DNA from: Korobacter sp963703075
GTDB taxonomy: Bacteria; Acidobacteriota; Terriglobia; Terriglobales; Acidobacteriaceae
NCBI GenBank assembly: GCA_963703075.1
Contig: OY969786.1
Span: 2,976,001-3,040,000, forward strand
Length of the DNA stretch: 64,000 bases
Direction: 5' to 3'
The notes beneath the pieces are model-generated. The model saw nothing but the letters and a program-made list of their open reading frames with translations, made no database searches and was not told where the DNA came from. The translations under genes and the position numbers were made by a program. Positions 9,198-18,092 of the stretch are shown piece after piece. Within the stretch, counting starts at the first letter, position 1. Each line of letters opens with the position of its first letter.

Positions 9198-10675
9198 TAG
9201 AAGCTGACTCCGACTCCTAAATTGACGTGCTCCGCCGAATTTCGATTGCCGTCGAATTCCACCGTATTGAGATGGCGATACTCTAAGGACAAGATGAGGT
9301 TCGAGCGCGGACGTTCGATCACATTGAACATAGTAGTCCAGTTTCGCAAGTACGGAATATATTGGCCCGGCTCGTTGAAGTGGAGGACGTCCGAGGCAAA
9401 CGGGCTGTCTTCGCCAAACGCGCCGTTGATCTCCCATTTGGAAGCGGGCTTGTATTTGATCTGCGACCAGCCTCCGACCGTGTTCACCGCGTACACATGG
9501 GATGAGGGAAGGTTGGGATCGCCGTCGAATACGGCGCTGGTACCTATGCCGCCCCACATGCCGCCGAGGGCAGCTCCACGGTAGAGCGCGCCCGAGGTTT
9601 CGAAGTGGTGGCCGAGCACTACATTCCAGTCGAGGGTGGCGGCCCAGCCATCCACCGTACGCCCGAAGCCGAAGTCGTGTCGCGAGGAATAAGCCCCTAC
9701 CCCCACAGTGGACTTCTGCGACCCGCTGCCGAACTCCACGCTCTCGCGCGCGGCGAAAGCGGGCATCCGCGATTGTTCGCCAGGTTCCGGCTGTCGTGCG
9801 AATCCGTCGTAAGGAATTTCGCCCGTGAATGGATCCAGCAGTCCGAATTGCAATCTGTCGGTGAAACCTTCACTGAGCTTCCAACGTCTTTCGCCGACGA
9901 TCTGTGGAGTCCATGTCCACAGGTTTCCAGAATATCCAAATTCCGGGGTTCCAATGGCGGCGAGTGAGGTCGGGGAGTTCGGCGAGATAAACGGCTTATC
10001 TTGCCCAAACGTCAGCGACCAGTTTTTCCAATCGAACTGAGCGTGCGCTACCCGGAGCCGGGCGATTCCCATGGCAACCCCATCCAAGGTGTCAGGGAAT
10101 CCGCCGAAAAAGTCGAACTGCATCTGCGCGGAAGTTTGGGCGCCGGCGACTTCCGGCCCAAAGACGTCCACATTTAAAAGAGTCTGCCGCATGGTCGCTG
10201 AAATGTTGCCGCCGGATGCACCCGGGGTGTGCGACTCAGCCAGCATGGGCACATCCTGCTCATTGACCGCGCCCCGGGTGGAGGACGCGTTGAAGAGTAC
10301 GAGCCCGGATAGCCGCACCCGGTACTTCGATCCGCTTTCCACCTTGGTTTGATATTGCTGATCGACGCGGGTGGAAAGCAATTGCTGCTCCTGCCGCAGG
10401 TTCGCAAGTTGGTCGTCGATATCGGGGGGCGGCCCAGGGACGGGCGCTTCGGTAGAAGGTAACCCCGCCGCAGCTCGCAGGACGCCTACCTCGGCCTTCA
10501 GCGTCTCGATCTGCTGCTGCGATTCGTGGAGTTCGTCCCGGGTCGCTTTGAGATCAGTTACTACCTGGCGTAATTCCTGCTTCATCTGTGCCAGGTCATC
10601 CGGAGTTTGAGTATTCTGCGAAAACGCGCTCGCGGCGTAGAGAAGGCTGCAAGCGATCGCCGGTAATCGTGCCAT
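9197..10675 (-). CDS. Outer-membrane porin-like beta-barrel with N-terminal coiled coil
   Basis: The chosen start, ATG at 10675, gives a 492-residue protein beginning with a signal peptide (MARLPAIACSLLYAASAFSQ). The frame stays open to 11134 but that part would overlap the divergent kinase gene. Residues about 25-75 are a heptad-like coiled coil (LAQMKQELRQVVTDLKATRD), followed by a Pro-rich linker. The remaining 400 residues are rich in alternating hydrophobic and aromatic strands (LTFGQDKPFISPN, GEDSPFASDVLHF) and end in VSF, a typical terminal aromatic of outer-membrane barrels. The layout resembles DcaP-like or phosphate-selective porins. The substrate is unknown; coupling with a cupredoxin gene suggests a shared envelope role. 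Confidence 0.72.
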   Translation of the reverse strand: MARLPAIACSLLYAASAFSQNTQTPDDLAQMKQELRQVVTDLKATRDELHESQQQIETLKAEVGVLRAAAGLPSTEAPVPGPPPDIDDQLANLRQEQQLLSTRVDQQYQTKVESGSKYRVRLSGLVLFNASSTRGAVNEQDVPMLAESHTPGASGGNISATMRQTLLNVDVFGPEVAGAQTSAQMQFDFFGGFPDTLDGVAMGIARLRVAHAQFDWKNWSLTFGQDKPFISPNSPTSLAAIGTPEFGYSGNLWTWTPQIVGERRWKLSEGFTDRLQFGLLDPFTGEIPYDGFARQPEPGEQSRMPAFAARESVEFGSGSQKSTVGVGAYSSRHDFGFGRTVDGWAATLDWNVVLGHHFETSGALYRGAALGGMWGGIGTSAVFDGDPNLPSSHVYAVNTVGGWSQIKYKPASKWEINGAFGEDSPFASDVLHFNEPGQYIPYLRNWTTMFNVIERPRSNLILSLEYRHLNTVEFDGNRNSAEHVNLGVGVSF

Positions 10676-10775
10676 AAAAACCCCACTTTTTGCGAGTCTC
10701 GCTGTTTTAGCACTATGTGAACCCCCATTCAACCGCTTCCTCGAGGTTACTTCTTGCATCTTGTGGTGGCCTGCC

Positions 10776-13103
10776 ATGTGGGATAACCTCCGTCGCCAGG
10801 TACAACCAGACATGGCCTCCAACCAGAATTCGGAACCACGCAACGGAACCGATCCCGCATCGGCTGCGGCTTTTTCGGGCTTCTCGCTGCGTGCCAAGTT
10901 CCTCCTGGCCATGGTGTTAATTACCAGCGGATTCACGCTGGGAGCACTGCTCATCATCCGCGAGCGCGTGACCGAGCACATCCACGAGCAGGTGGAACGC
11001 GACCTCAACAGTTCCTCCGAGTACTTGCGAGATTTCGAGCAGCGTCGCACCGACCTGGTGCAACGCATGGCATTCCTGATTGCCGACACGCCTCTGCTGA
11101 AAGCCCTGATGACCACCGGGGACGCAACCACCATTCAGGACGGCACCGCGCGCATTGCAGAATCCAGTGGCGCTCAATTGTTCGTGGCTGCCGATCCTTC
11201 CGGACAACCACTGGGCCTTCACGGTGCCGCGTCTGTCGCTGACCGCGCCCTTTTTGCAAAGGCCCTCCTGTCGAGCCTGGAAAAAGGCCGACGTCGCGAT
11301 TGGTGGCTGGTCAATGGGAAGCTCTACGAAGTCACTCTCACCCCGATCTCTTCCGGCGCCGGCCCTGACAGTGTGGACGTTGGCATTCTGGTCTGCGGGT
11401 TTGAAATCGATTCCCAATTCACCCACGAGATTGCCAGCCTGGCGAATTCTGAAGTTGCAGTGAGCTACAACGGAGCGGTCGTGGTAAGCACGCTGCCGCA
11501 AGCCACGGTCTCCAACGCCGACATCGCGAAATTCAACGGGTCCAGCGTTCACGATGTTCGCCTCGGCGGAGAACGTTTCCTCGCCAAAGAAGAAGCATTC
11601 GGCGATAACCCGGCGAGCCCCACCCTGCTCCTCCTGCGCTCCTACGACAAGGCCACGGACTTCCTCGTAAAGTTGAACTGGATCGTGCTGGCGATTGGAA
11701 TTATCGCGGTGCTCGCCGGGGCAGCCATGGCGTATCTGATCTCCCATCGCTTTACCATGCCCTTGCGAGAGCTGTTGACCGGCGTGCGGGCCCTCGAGGA
11801 TGGGCAATATGACTACCCTTTGCATGCCCGCGGGCATGACGAAGCCGCGCAATTGACCACTGCCTTCGCCGGCATGCGCGAGGCCTTGAAGAAAAGCCAG
11901 GAACAGACTTTGCGGTCGGCCCGCATGGAAGCACTCGGCAGGCTGGCCGGTGGCGTGGCTCACGACTTCAACAACATTATTACGATCATCGGCGGCTATG
12001 GCGAACTCGCACTCGATAGGACCGCCGGCGATCCGCTGCTCACATCCTATGTGCAGGAGATTCGGAAAGCCGGAGAGCGCGCCACCGGCCTCACTCGCCA
12101 GTTGCTTGCCTTCAGCCGGAAACAAGTGCTACAGCCACAACCGCTCGACTTGAATTCGGTGCTCGGCAATATCAACAAGATGTTGCGTGTATTGATGGGC
12201 GAAGATGTGCAACTGGTGTTATCGCAAGCGGCCAAAATTCCCACCGTGATGGCCGACCCCGGCCAGGTCGAACAGGTCATGCTGAATCTTGCCGCGAATG
12301 CGCGTGATGCCATGCCGGGCGGCGGCACTCTCACCATCACGACGAGCGTGTGCCGCGCCGACCAGATGTCCACATTGCCCGCTGGCACGACCTCTGAGAA
12401 CTTCGTGGAGCTTCGCGTGAGCGACACCGGCACTGGCATGACCCCGGAAACGATCAAACACATCTTTGAGCCATTCTTCACAACCAAGGCTCCGGGCAAG
12501 GGCACCGGCCTCGGTCTTGCCACGGTGTACGGCATCGTGCAGCAGAGCGGCGGGTCGCTCGACGTGCAAAGTGAGTTGGGTAAAGGTACGTCGTTCCGCA
12601 TCTACCTTCCCACGGTTGCAAAGAAGGCAACGATTACGAGTGAACCGCCGCATGAATCGACGAAGACGGTTGGCAGCGGGGTCATCCTGGTGGTGGAAGA
12701 TGAAGAACCAGTGCGGCGATTGGTCATCGCCGGCCTTACCGACCGTGGCTATACCGTTCTGTCGGCGGCCAACGGAAAGGAAGCGCTCCAGGTCATCGCC
12801 CGGCAACTACAGAAAATAGATCTGGTGGTGAGCGACGTCATCATGCCGGAAATGGGTGGACGCGAGCTATTCGAGGTCCTTCGGACTGCGCATCCGGATA
12901 TCAAAATCCTTTTTATCTCGGGATACACCGACCGCTCGCTTACCGAACTCGGGGTGGAAATGGAAACCTCGCTGCTGCCGAAACCATTTACGACAGCCTC
13001 CCTCGTAAAAAAGGTGCAAGAGATCCTGGATCGGAGGGCCCCCAGTGCGTTCGTGGCTTCGACTACTTCGGAACTTGGGCGGTCAGGCGCGGCCAATAGC
13101 TGA
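10776..13103 (+). CDS. Hybrid sensor histidine kinase with periplasmic sensor, HAMP and receiver domain
   Basis: From the ATG at 10776 (10812 is an alternative; neither has a strong ribosome-binding site) the product is 775 residues. Order of domains: a first membrane helix (FLLAMVLITSGFTLGALLII), an extracytoplasmic sensor of about 230 residues probably of Cache type, a second helix, HAMP, and HisKA with LGRLAGGVAHDFNNIITIIG (phospho-accepting His). The ATPase domain follows with NARDAMPGGG, DTGTGM, FFTTK and GTGLGLATVYGI, then a C-terminal receiver with VVEDEEPVRR and VVSDVIMPEMGG. It is divergent from the porin-cupredoxin set, with about 100 bases between starts. Regulation of that set is a guess; no output DNA-binding domain is present. 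Confidence 0.92.
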   Translation: MWDNLRRQVQPDMASNQNSEPRNGTDPASAAAFSGFSLRAKFLLAMVLITSGFTLGALLIIRERVTEHIHEQVERDLNSSSEYLRDFEQRRTDLVQRMAFLIADTPLLKALMTTGDATTIQDGTARIAESSGAQLFVAADPSGQPLGLHGAASVADRALFAKALLSSLEKGRRRDWWLVNGKLYEVTLTPISSGAGPDSVDVGILVCGFEIDSQFTHEIASLANSEVAVSYNGAVVVSTLPQATVSNADIAKFNGSSVHDVRLGGERFLAKEEAFGDNPASPTLLLLRSYDKATDFLVKLNWIVLAIGIIAVLAGAAMAYLISHRFTMPLRELLTGVRALEDGQYDYPLHARGHDEAAQLTTAFAGMREALKKSQEQTLRSARMEALGRLAGGVAHDFNNIITIIGGYGELALDRTAGDPLLTSYVQEIRKAGERATGLTRQLLAFSRKQVLQPQPLDLNSVLGNINKMLRVLMGEDVQLVLSQAAKIPTVMADPGQVEQVMLNLAANARDAMPGGGTLTITTSVCRADQMSTLPAGTTSENFVELRVSDTGTGMTPETIKHIFEPFFTTKAPGKGTGLGLATVYGIVQQSGGSLDVQSELGKGTSFRIYLPTVAKKATITSEPPHESTKTVGSGVILVVEDEEPVRRLVIAGLTDRGYTVLSAANGKEALQVIARQLQKIDLVVSDVIMPEMGGRELFEVLRTAHPDIKILFISGYTDRSLTELGVEMETSLLPKPFTTASLVKKVQEILDRRAPSAFVASTTSELGRSGAANS

Positions 13104-13358
13104 CCGTCATAGCTACTGCGATGTCCGATCGTGTACCTACATGTGCTGCTGCTCAATGTCGATCCACTGGCGGATTTCCATAACACCCGTGCGGTATGGC
13201 GGACGGTTTCGCAAGGAGCTGTGTACGATCCCGTGCCGCTTTGGCAGAGTGTCGGATTCTTGCCTTAACCGCAAGGTTCGGCTGATGGACGAAATAGTGA
13301 GCGCACCCGCCGGTTATCGCAAGCTCTCTGCTGGAGCGCGGCATCCCCTTCGCGAACC

Positions 13359-15428
13359 TCAAATTGAAAATCGCGCTTCGCCCTCCACGACCGTGCTCTC
13401 GATCTTCGGCGTTTCACCCGCTCGCCAGAGTCGGCTATGGTTTCGTGCACGATAAGAGATCGGGCCGCCATCCGAACGCTCGCTGCGATTCACCGGCCGT
13501 GGAATGCAAACGAATTCTGTTTGCATCTCATTCGCTCCCGCCTGAACCACCGCATAGCCGTGTCCCCCCATGTCTACAAAGGAGAGATGCGGCGCCATAG
13601 ACGGATTGGACAGTTGGCGCGCTTTGGCAAGGTCTCCGCTCTTGCTGTATTCGAGGCAGGAGCGCACTCCATGCAGCAAAAGCATATTGATCGTCGGTTG
13701 CGGCTTCGTATCCGCCGGCCCTTGGCCGAGAAAGACCGAACGTAAGGGAGCGTCTTTGAGCATTTTGTGTTCGAAGGCTTCCACCACGCCGGGAGCAGAA
13801 ATTGAACCCACGACGAATGCCACCCCTACCGGATCGAATGATTTTGGTGGAAGCGATTTCGCAGCCAGCCCTGCCCAGAAGCTATGCCGGTCGCCGGCTA
13901 CCGTGGCGAAACCCGTGATGTCGTTCTGCCGAACAAAGTCGTAGATTTCGCTCAACTCGTAAAAGGCCGTGCTGACGTCGCCGGCACCCAGGCTCGCAAA
14001 TCCTGCGCCGGGCCACTTGCTGGCGGTAACTCCTTCCGGAACATTTTGCGGATCCACGCGGGACAGAAGAGTCGCCGTGGTGCTTCCCCAAATCTTCCAC
14101 GTCGCTTTCGATTCTCGCAATTGGTCCAGGAACCACTTCTTCTGCTCTGCGCCGAGAATGGTCTGGGGCGGTCGATTTTTCTGAGTGTTCGGCACCTTCT
14201 TATCGCCAAACGGAATCGCGTCCGGAGGGTGACCCCCGTTATATTCGCGGCCGGCATCCAGGATCTCGAGTACCTCCTCCGGTAAGAACTCAGCAAACTC
14301 TTTGTTGAAAAATGCGTCGTCGGCGATGTCGGTTCCAGGATCCTCCGAACGATAGCTCCGTTCGTCCGTGATGATTACCTCTACGTTGTGGCCCCATCGG
14401 AGTGACCTGTAGCCTCGAAGACTGTTGATCGCTGCCAGGTTGTTTGGCTCCTGCCCGAGGCCGTTATCGTCAAATTTGGTGACCGGCACGTCAGCCACTG
14501 TCGGCGGGTCGAAACGGTCTAACGAAGGGCCACTGGCTTTCGCCATTCGTGCCGGCTGATACTCGAAGAAGGCTTGCATAGCCGCCACCTTCCGCGTCTG
14601 CGACGGAATCGTTTTCCCATTGAACACCTCAAAGCTTTGCCATCCTTGCCAGCTAAACTCGTGGTTATCCCACATGGGAACGAACGGCCATCGCGCCCGG
14701 GCGTCTTGAAGATCCGGGTCGTGCAAGTAGCTACGGTAGACAGCTCGATAGTCATCCACATCTACAGGAATATGAAAGTTGCTGACCTTTTCACCTTTCG
14801 GATAACGAAGGATGTCTCGAACTTGGCGATCGTAATAGGTGGCCAGATCTTCCGGATACCAAACCAGTTCATAAATAAAGTCGCCCAGGTGGAGCACAAA
14901 ACCGAGGCGATTCGCCTCATCCGCCCGCTCGTCCTCAAAAATCATCCGGCGGTAGGCGTTTTGCGCACCCAGGTTGGCATTCTGGCAGCTCACAAACGCA
15001 AACCTCACCGGACGCAGATCGTCGTCGCTCGGTGCAGTGATCGTGCGTCCGATCCGGCTGCCAAATCCGTGGCGGTCGGTAAAACGATACCAATACACAT
15101 GCGCCGGCCTCAGGCCGCCCACCAGCACACGACAAGTCCAATCTGCCGCTTGCGAGATCTTGGCGGTTTTCCTCGCGATCACCTCATGAAAGGCCTCATC
15201 GAGCGCGACCTCTACCGTCAGTTCTTCTGTCCCTGGATTTCCGGGCGCACGACGCGTCCATAACAGAACACTGTTGCTGTCAGGATCACCCGACGCCACG
15301 CCTTCCGGATACAAATCGCGCCGCTCCGTCCACTCAACGCTCGACGGCGACCCGGAACCACGCACCCATGCGGCATTCGCACCAATCACTGCGGCCATCG
15401 CGATAAATTCGCGTCGATTGAAAGTCAT
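13359..15428 (-). CDS. phoD: PhoD-type alkaline phosphatase, Tat-exported
   Basis: The 689-residue protein starts with a twin-arginine signal (NRREFIAMAAVIGANAA). The PhoD N-terminal Ig-like domain (YPEGVASGDPDSNSVLLWTR) follows, then the metallophosphatase core: FAFVSCQN, LHLGDFIYE, WDNHEFSWQGWQ, IITDERSYRSED, WKIWGSTTATLL and FATVAGDRHSFWAG. The Asp, Asn-His-Glu and Asp-Arg-His motifs are those of PhoD enzymes that use iron and calcium to hydrolyse phosphomonoesters and diesters in the periplasm. It is somewhat longer than Bacillus PhoD. It stands alone between a 255-base gap (nothing recognised) and a long upstream spacer. No Pho box was recognised by eye. Confidence 0.9.
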   Translation of the reverse strand: MTFNRREFIAMAAVIGANAAWVRGSGSPSSVEWTERRDLYPEGVASGDPDSNSVLLWTRRAPGNPGTEELTVEVALDEAFHEVIARKTAKISQAADWTCRVLVGGLRPAHVYWYRFTDRHGFGSRIGRTITAPSDDDLRPVRFAFVSCQNANLGAQNAYRRMIFEDERADEANRLGFVLHLGDFIYELVWYPEDLATYYDRQVRDILRYPKGEKVSNFHIPVDVDDYRAVYRSYLHDPDLQDARARWPFVPMWDNHEFSWQGWQSFEVFNGKTIPSQTRKVAAMQAFFEYQPARMAKASGPSLDRFDPPTVADVPVTKFDDNGLGQEPNNLAAINSLRGYRSLRWGHNVEVIITDERSYRSEDPGTDIADDAFFNKEFAEFLPEEVLEILDAGREYNGGHPPDAIPFGDKKVPNTQKNRPPQTILGAEQKKWFLDQLRESKATWKIWGSTTATLLSRVDPQNVPEGVTASKWPGAGFASLGAGDVSTAFYELSEIYDFVRQNDITGFATVAGDRHSFWAGLAAKSLPPKSFDPVGVAFVVGSISAPGVVEAFEHKMLKDAPLRSVFLGQGPADTKPQPTINMLLLHGVRSCLEYSKSGDLAKARQLSNPSMAPHLSFVDMGGHGYAVVQAGANEMQTEFVCIPRPVNRSERSDGGPISYRARNHSRLWRAGETPKIESTVVEGEARFSI

Positions 15429-15794
15429 GTGCGCTAGCTCCTACTCTTCATCCCCTCGCAACCCGGGGGGCCATACTCATTGAACACGCTGCCTGATGTG
15501 CTCTCATCGGGGATGAGCCGTGCCGTCGAGCCGGCCCAGGCGCAAACGCGATCACTGACGCCTCGAGACCCTCAGAGCGTCGCTCGATATTATTAGCAAA
15601 CGTGGTCTGAACTAACATCTCAGGGACAGATATACATTCTTTCGTGACAGATGGTTCGCAATTGATGACGAGTGGGAATGCCTTTTTTGGACGGTTATCT
15701 TGTTTGTCGTCATGCGGGACGACAATAGAACAAGGACTCCGAGCGGGAACGGTCCCATCATCAACAGCATGGAGAACTCTGGCCTGCTAATAGC
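15429..15794. other. Gene-poor stretch upstream of phoD
   Basis: This 366-base stretch holds no supported gene. It should contain the phoD promoter on the minus strand, but no convincing -35/-10 pair was found. A plus-strand frame open from about 15616 to the TGA at 15796 reads a protein-like but unrecognised 60 residues with an ATG at 15712; it has no clear ribosome-binding site and is not called. Confidence 0.4.
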
Positions 15795-16130
15795 GTGAAT
15801 GCTGCTACGGCGAAACAAAGTGGCACGATCAATGCGGACTTATCGATCCATCGTGACGGGACGGTGTCGCTTCTAGAGATCAAGAGTCGCAGCGTATCGC
15901 AGGGAGTCGCCGAATCGGCGCTACAGGATGTTGCAGATTGGCGATTCTATCCAGCATCGAGCCGACGCACGCCGGTTCAGGTGAGATTTCCAGTCAAATT
16001 CACGGAACTAGCGGAGCTGATAAGGCGACGCTCCACGGCCCAGCAAGTCAAAACCCTTGAGGGTGTCCGGCTTGCCAGCTTCGTCTTCTACCGTTCAAGG
16101 ACAAAACACGGACAGCCATCCAAAAAGAAT
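15795..16130 (+). pseudogene. Probable TonB C-terminal-domain remnant
   Basis: From the GTG at 15795 the frame reads SIHRDGTVSLLEIKSRS, then ALQDVADWRFYPAS and PVQVRFPVKF. This strongly resembles the C-terminal domain of energy-transducing TonB proteins, where a DG-x-V strand is followed by an A-x-x-A-x-x-W-x-F-x-P helix and a P-V-x-V-x-x-P-V-x-F strand. No N-terminal membrane anchor or Pro-rich segment precedes it: the frame is closed by a TAG at 15726. No stop follows at the expected place; the frame runs on antisense through the tRNA gene to 16562. The end given here is approximate. A decayed or transferred fragment is likeliest; a short real protein cannot be excluded. Confidence 0.45.
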
Positions 16131-16181
16131 GGGAACGCTGTTCGCGTCCCCGCTACAAGTACCGTGTTTTCTAAGAATTTT

Positions 16182-16258
<77 letters not shown>

Positions 16259-16372
16259 CTTCGATACTAACAATCCTGTCGCCATGCGTCAAATGTGGGC
16301 CCATGCATCGGAGCCGCGTCAATTGCGGTTGAAATCACGTTTCAATTGTCAGATTTTGCCGCCCGAAAAACT

Positions 16373-18067
16373 TCAGAAGGTAAACGAGACTCCGCCGCGA
16401 ATGGAGCGCGCTGACTGCACCAGGTACACCGTGCTGCCGTCCGGACTCATCACCGGAATATATCCCTGCGCCAGCAGATTGCGCACGTCCACCACCGCTT
16501 CCATCTTTCCCGGAATTAAATGGGTACGCGGAAGCGGTTGCCGCACGAAAATATTCAGGTAAGGATCCGCCTCGCCGGGCGATGCATTAAACATGTCCAC
16601 GGGCGTCAACGCCGCGCCGTTCATCCATCCATACGACGCCACCAGGTGCGTTTTCGCGCCCGGCAAAGTTCCTGTCACTTTCGTCGTCAGCGCATGTGAG
16701 CGGTGCTCGGCCAGCATGTCGCGAACTTCGTTCCACTGGATGTTTTCTCCGTCCAGGTCTAATACCCCGCCAAACGCATAGTCCAAGGTCGCGGTCACGT
16801 CGTGCGGCAGCTTCCTTTCAAACACGATCCGCATGCCGCTCGCCGAGAAATTCCCGCCGTTATAGCTGAACGTGCCGGAAATGAAGTCAGGCAGCACATT
16901 GCCGAGTTGGCCGTCGACGTTGCCTACCCCGGTGAGTTCCGCACTATCGATGCGGTCCGTAAAGGCGGCGACTTGAATGCTGTTCCTCCCGATGTGCTGC
17001 GAGACCGACAACTCCTGGTGCTTCGCGTTCTCCAGCGTGCCGCGGCCGTTGACCAGCGTCACCCGCGGATCCCCCTCGCTCACATCGCCGGGGGCCGTAT
17101 CGTATCCCTTCAGGTTCTTCGAATTCGGAACCGATGTCGCGTAGCGGTACTCAACCACCGTGTTCGGCGAAAGATGCCAATCCAGGTTCGCAAATGGCCG
17201 GAACGCATCCTGCCGCCCCGCAAACTGGACGGTCTGCAGGTCTGCCCCGTAGCTCAACTCGATGGATTCCGCGATCTGGGTGATGTTGGACGCGATCGCA
17301 TCGAACGATTGCAACGTAGGAACGCGGAAGCCCAGGTCGGGATTCGCAAAGCGACGCGCGACTAAAGCAATTTCCGGCCGCGAACCATCTGCCATCTCCC
17401 GTTTATAGCCTGCCCGTATCACGCCTCCCGGGTCGCCGCCGAGGTTATAGGCGACATTGCCGGTGAACGAAATCGTTCCGCTCGCGAACATCGCCTGCCG
17501 CATGTCAAACGCAGTGCCGTAGTCTCCGCTGGCCCCGTAACCTTCAGCCTGCGATCCCGCGATGAACGCCACGCTGGTTTGCGAGCCTTGGTCGTCCTTC
17601 TTCGCGTCGCTGACGACCGTAGGCGAGCCGTTCAGCACTCGCAGAATCGGCCGGTTGGACATCGATCGCAGCGTCCACTTCCACTCGTCCTGGTCGTCGG
17701 ATGCCTTTTTGCGGTCGGGCAACAGCGTCACTGCTTCGAAAAGAGTGTTGAGCGTTATGTGCATCACCAGGCTGGCGCCTGATTGCACCGCCAGGTTCTG
17801 GGTCATGCTCGGCAGAAACGACGGAGCACTGACCTTCACGGTGTACTTGCCCGGAAGCAGCCCCGCAACTGCAAAAAATCCGCGCGGGTCGGTAAAGGCT
17901 CGCAGCGTCTCCGTGCTTCCCAGCGGAGTCACTTCCACGCTGGCGCCCATCTGCGCCACGCCTTTAGTGTCGTGTACGTAGCCCGACAACTTACCCGGGT
18001 GCCCAGCCGCCGACACCATCGCCGACCACGCGATCACGACGATCAACCATCCGAGCCTACGGGTCAT
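16373..18067 (-). CDS. Outer-membrane barrel with N-terminal carboxypeptidase-regulatory domain, no plug
   Basis: The start is the ATG at 18067, 25 bases after the GWxTD stop; the frame upstream of it is not used. The 564-residue product has a signal peptide (RRLGWLIVVIAWSAMVSAAG), then a CarboxypepD_reg/CnaB-like sandwich at about residues 22-110 (GKLSGYVHDTKGVAQMGASV, PGKYTVKVSAPSFLPS). A long strand-rich region follows, ending in RGGVSFTF, a typical barrel terminus. A recognisable TonB plug domain is absent and the length is about half that of acidobacterial TonB receptors. It probably forms an outer-membrane barrel; ligand unknown. It shares a transcript with the GWxTD gene. Confidence 0.75.
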   Translation of the reverse strand: MTRRLGWLIVVIAWSAMVSAAGHPGKLSGYVHDTKGVAQMGASVEVTPLGSTETLRAFTDPRGFFAVAGLLPGKYTVKVSAPSFLPSMTQNLAVQSGASLVMHITLNTLFEAVTLLPDRKKASDDQDEWKWTLRSMSNRPILRVLNGSPTVVSDAKKDDQGSQTSVAFIAGSQAEGYGASGDYGTAFDMRQAMFASGTISFTGNVAYNLGGDPGGVIRAGYKREMADGSRPEIALVARRFANPDLGFRVPTLQSFDAIASNITQIAESIELSYGADLQTVQFAGRQDAFRPFANLDWHLSPNTVVEYRYATSVPNSKNLKGYDTAPGDVSEGDPRVTLVNGRGTLENAKHQELSVSQHIGRNSIQVAAFTDRIDSAELTGVGNVDGQLGNVLPDFISGTFSYNGGNFSASGMRIVFERKLPHDVTATLDYAFGGVLDLDGENIQWNEVRDMLAEHRSHALTTKVTGTLPGAKTHLVASYGWMNGAALTPVDMFNASPGEADPYLNIFVRQPLPRTHLIPGKMEAVVDVRNLLAQGYIPVMSPDGSTVYLVQSARSIRGGVSFTF

Positions 18068-18092
18068 ACGACTCCCACTCGTGAATTGGACG

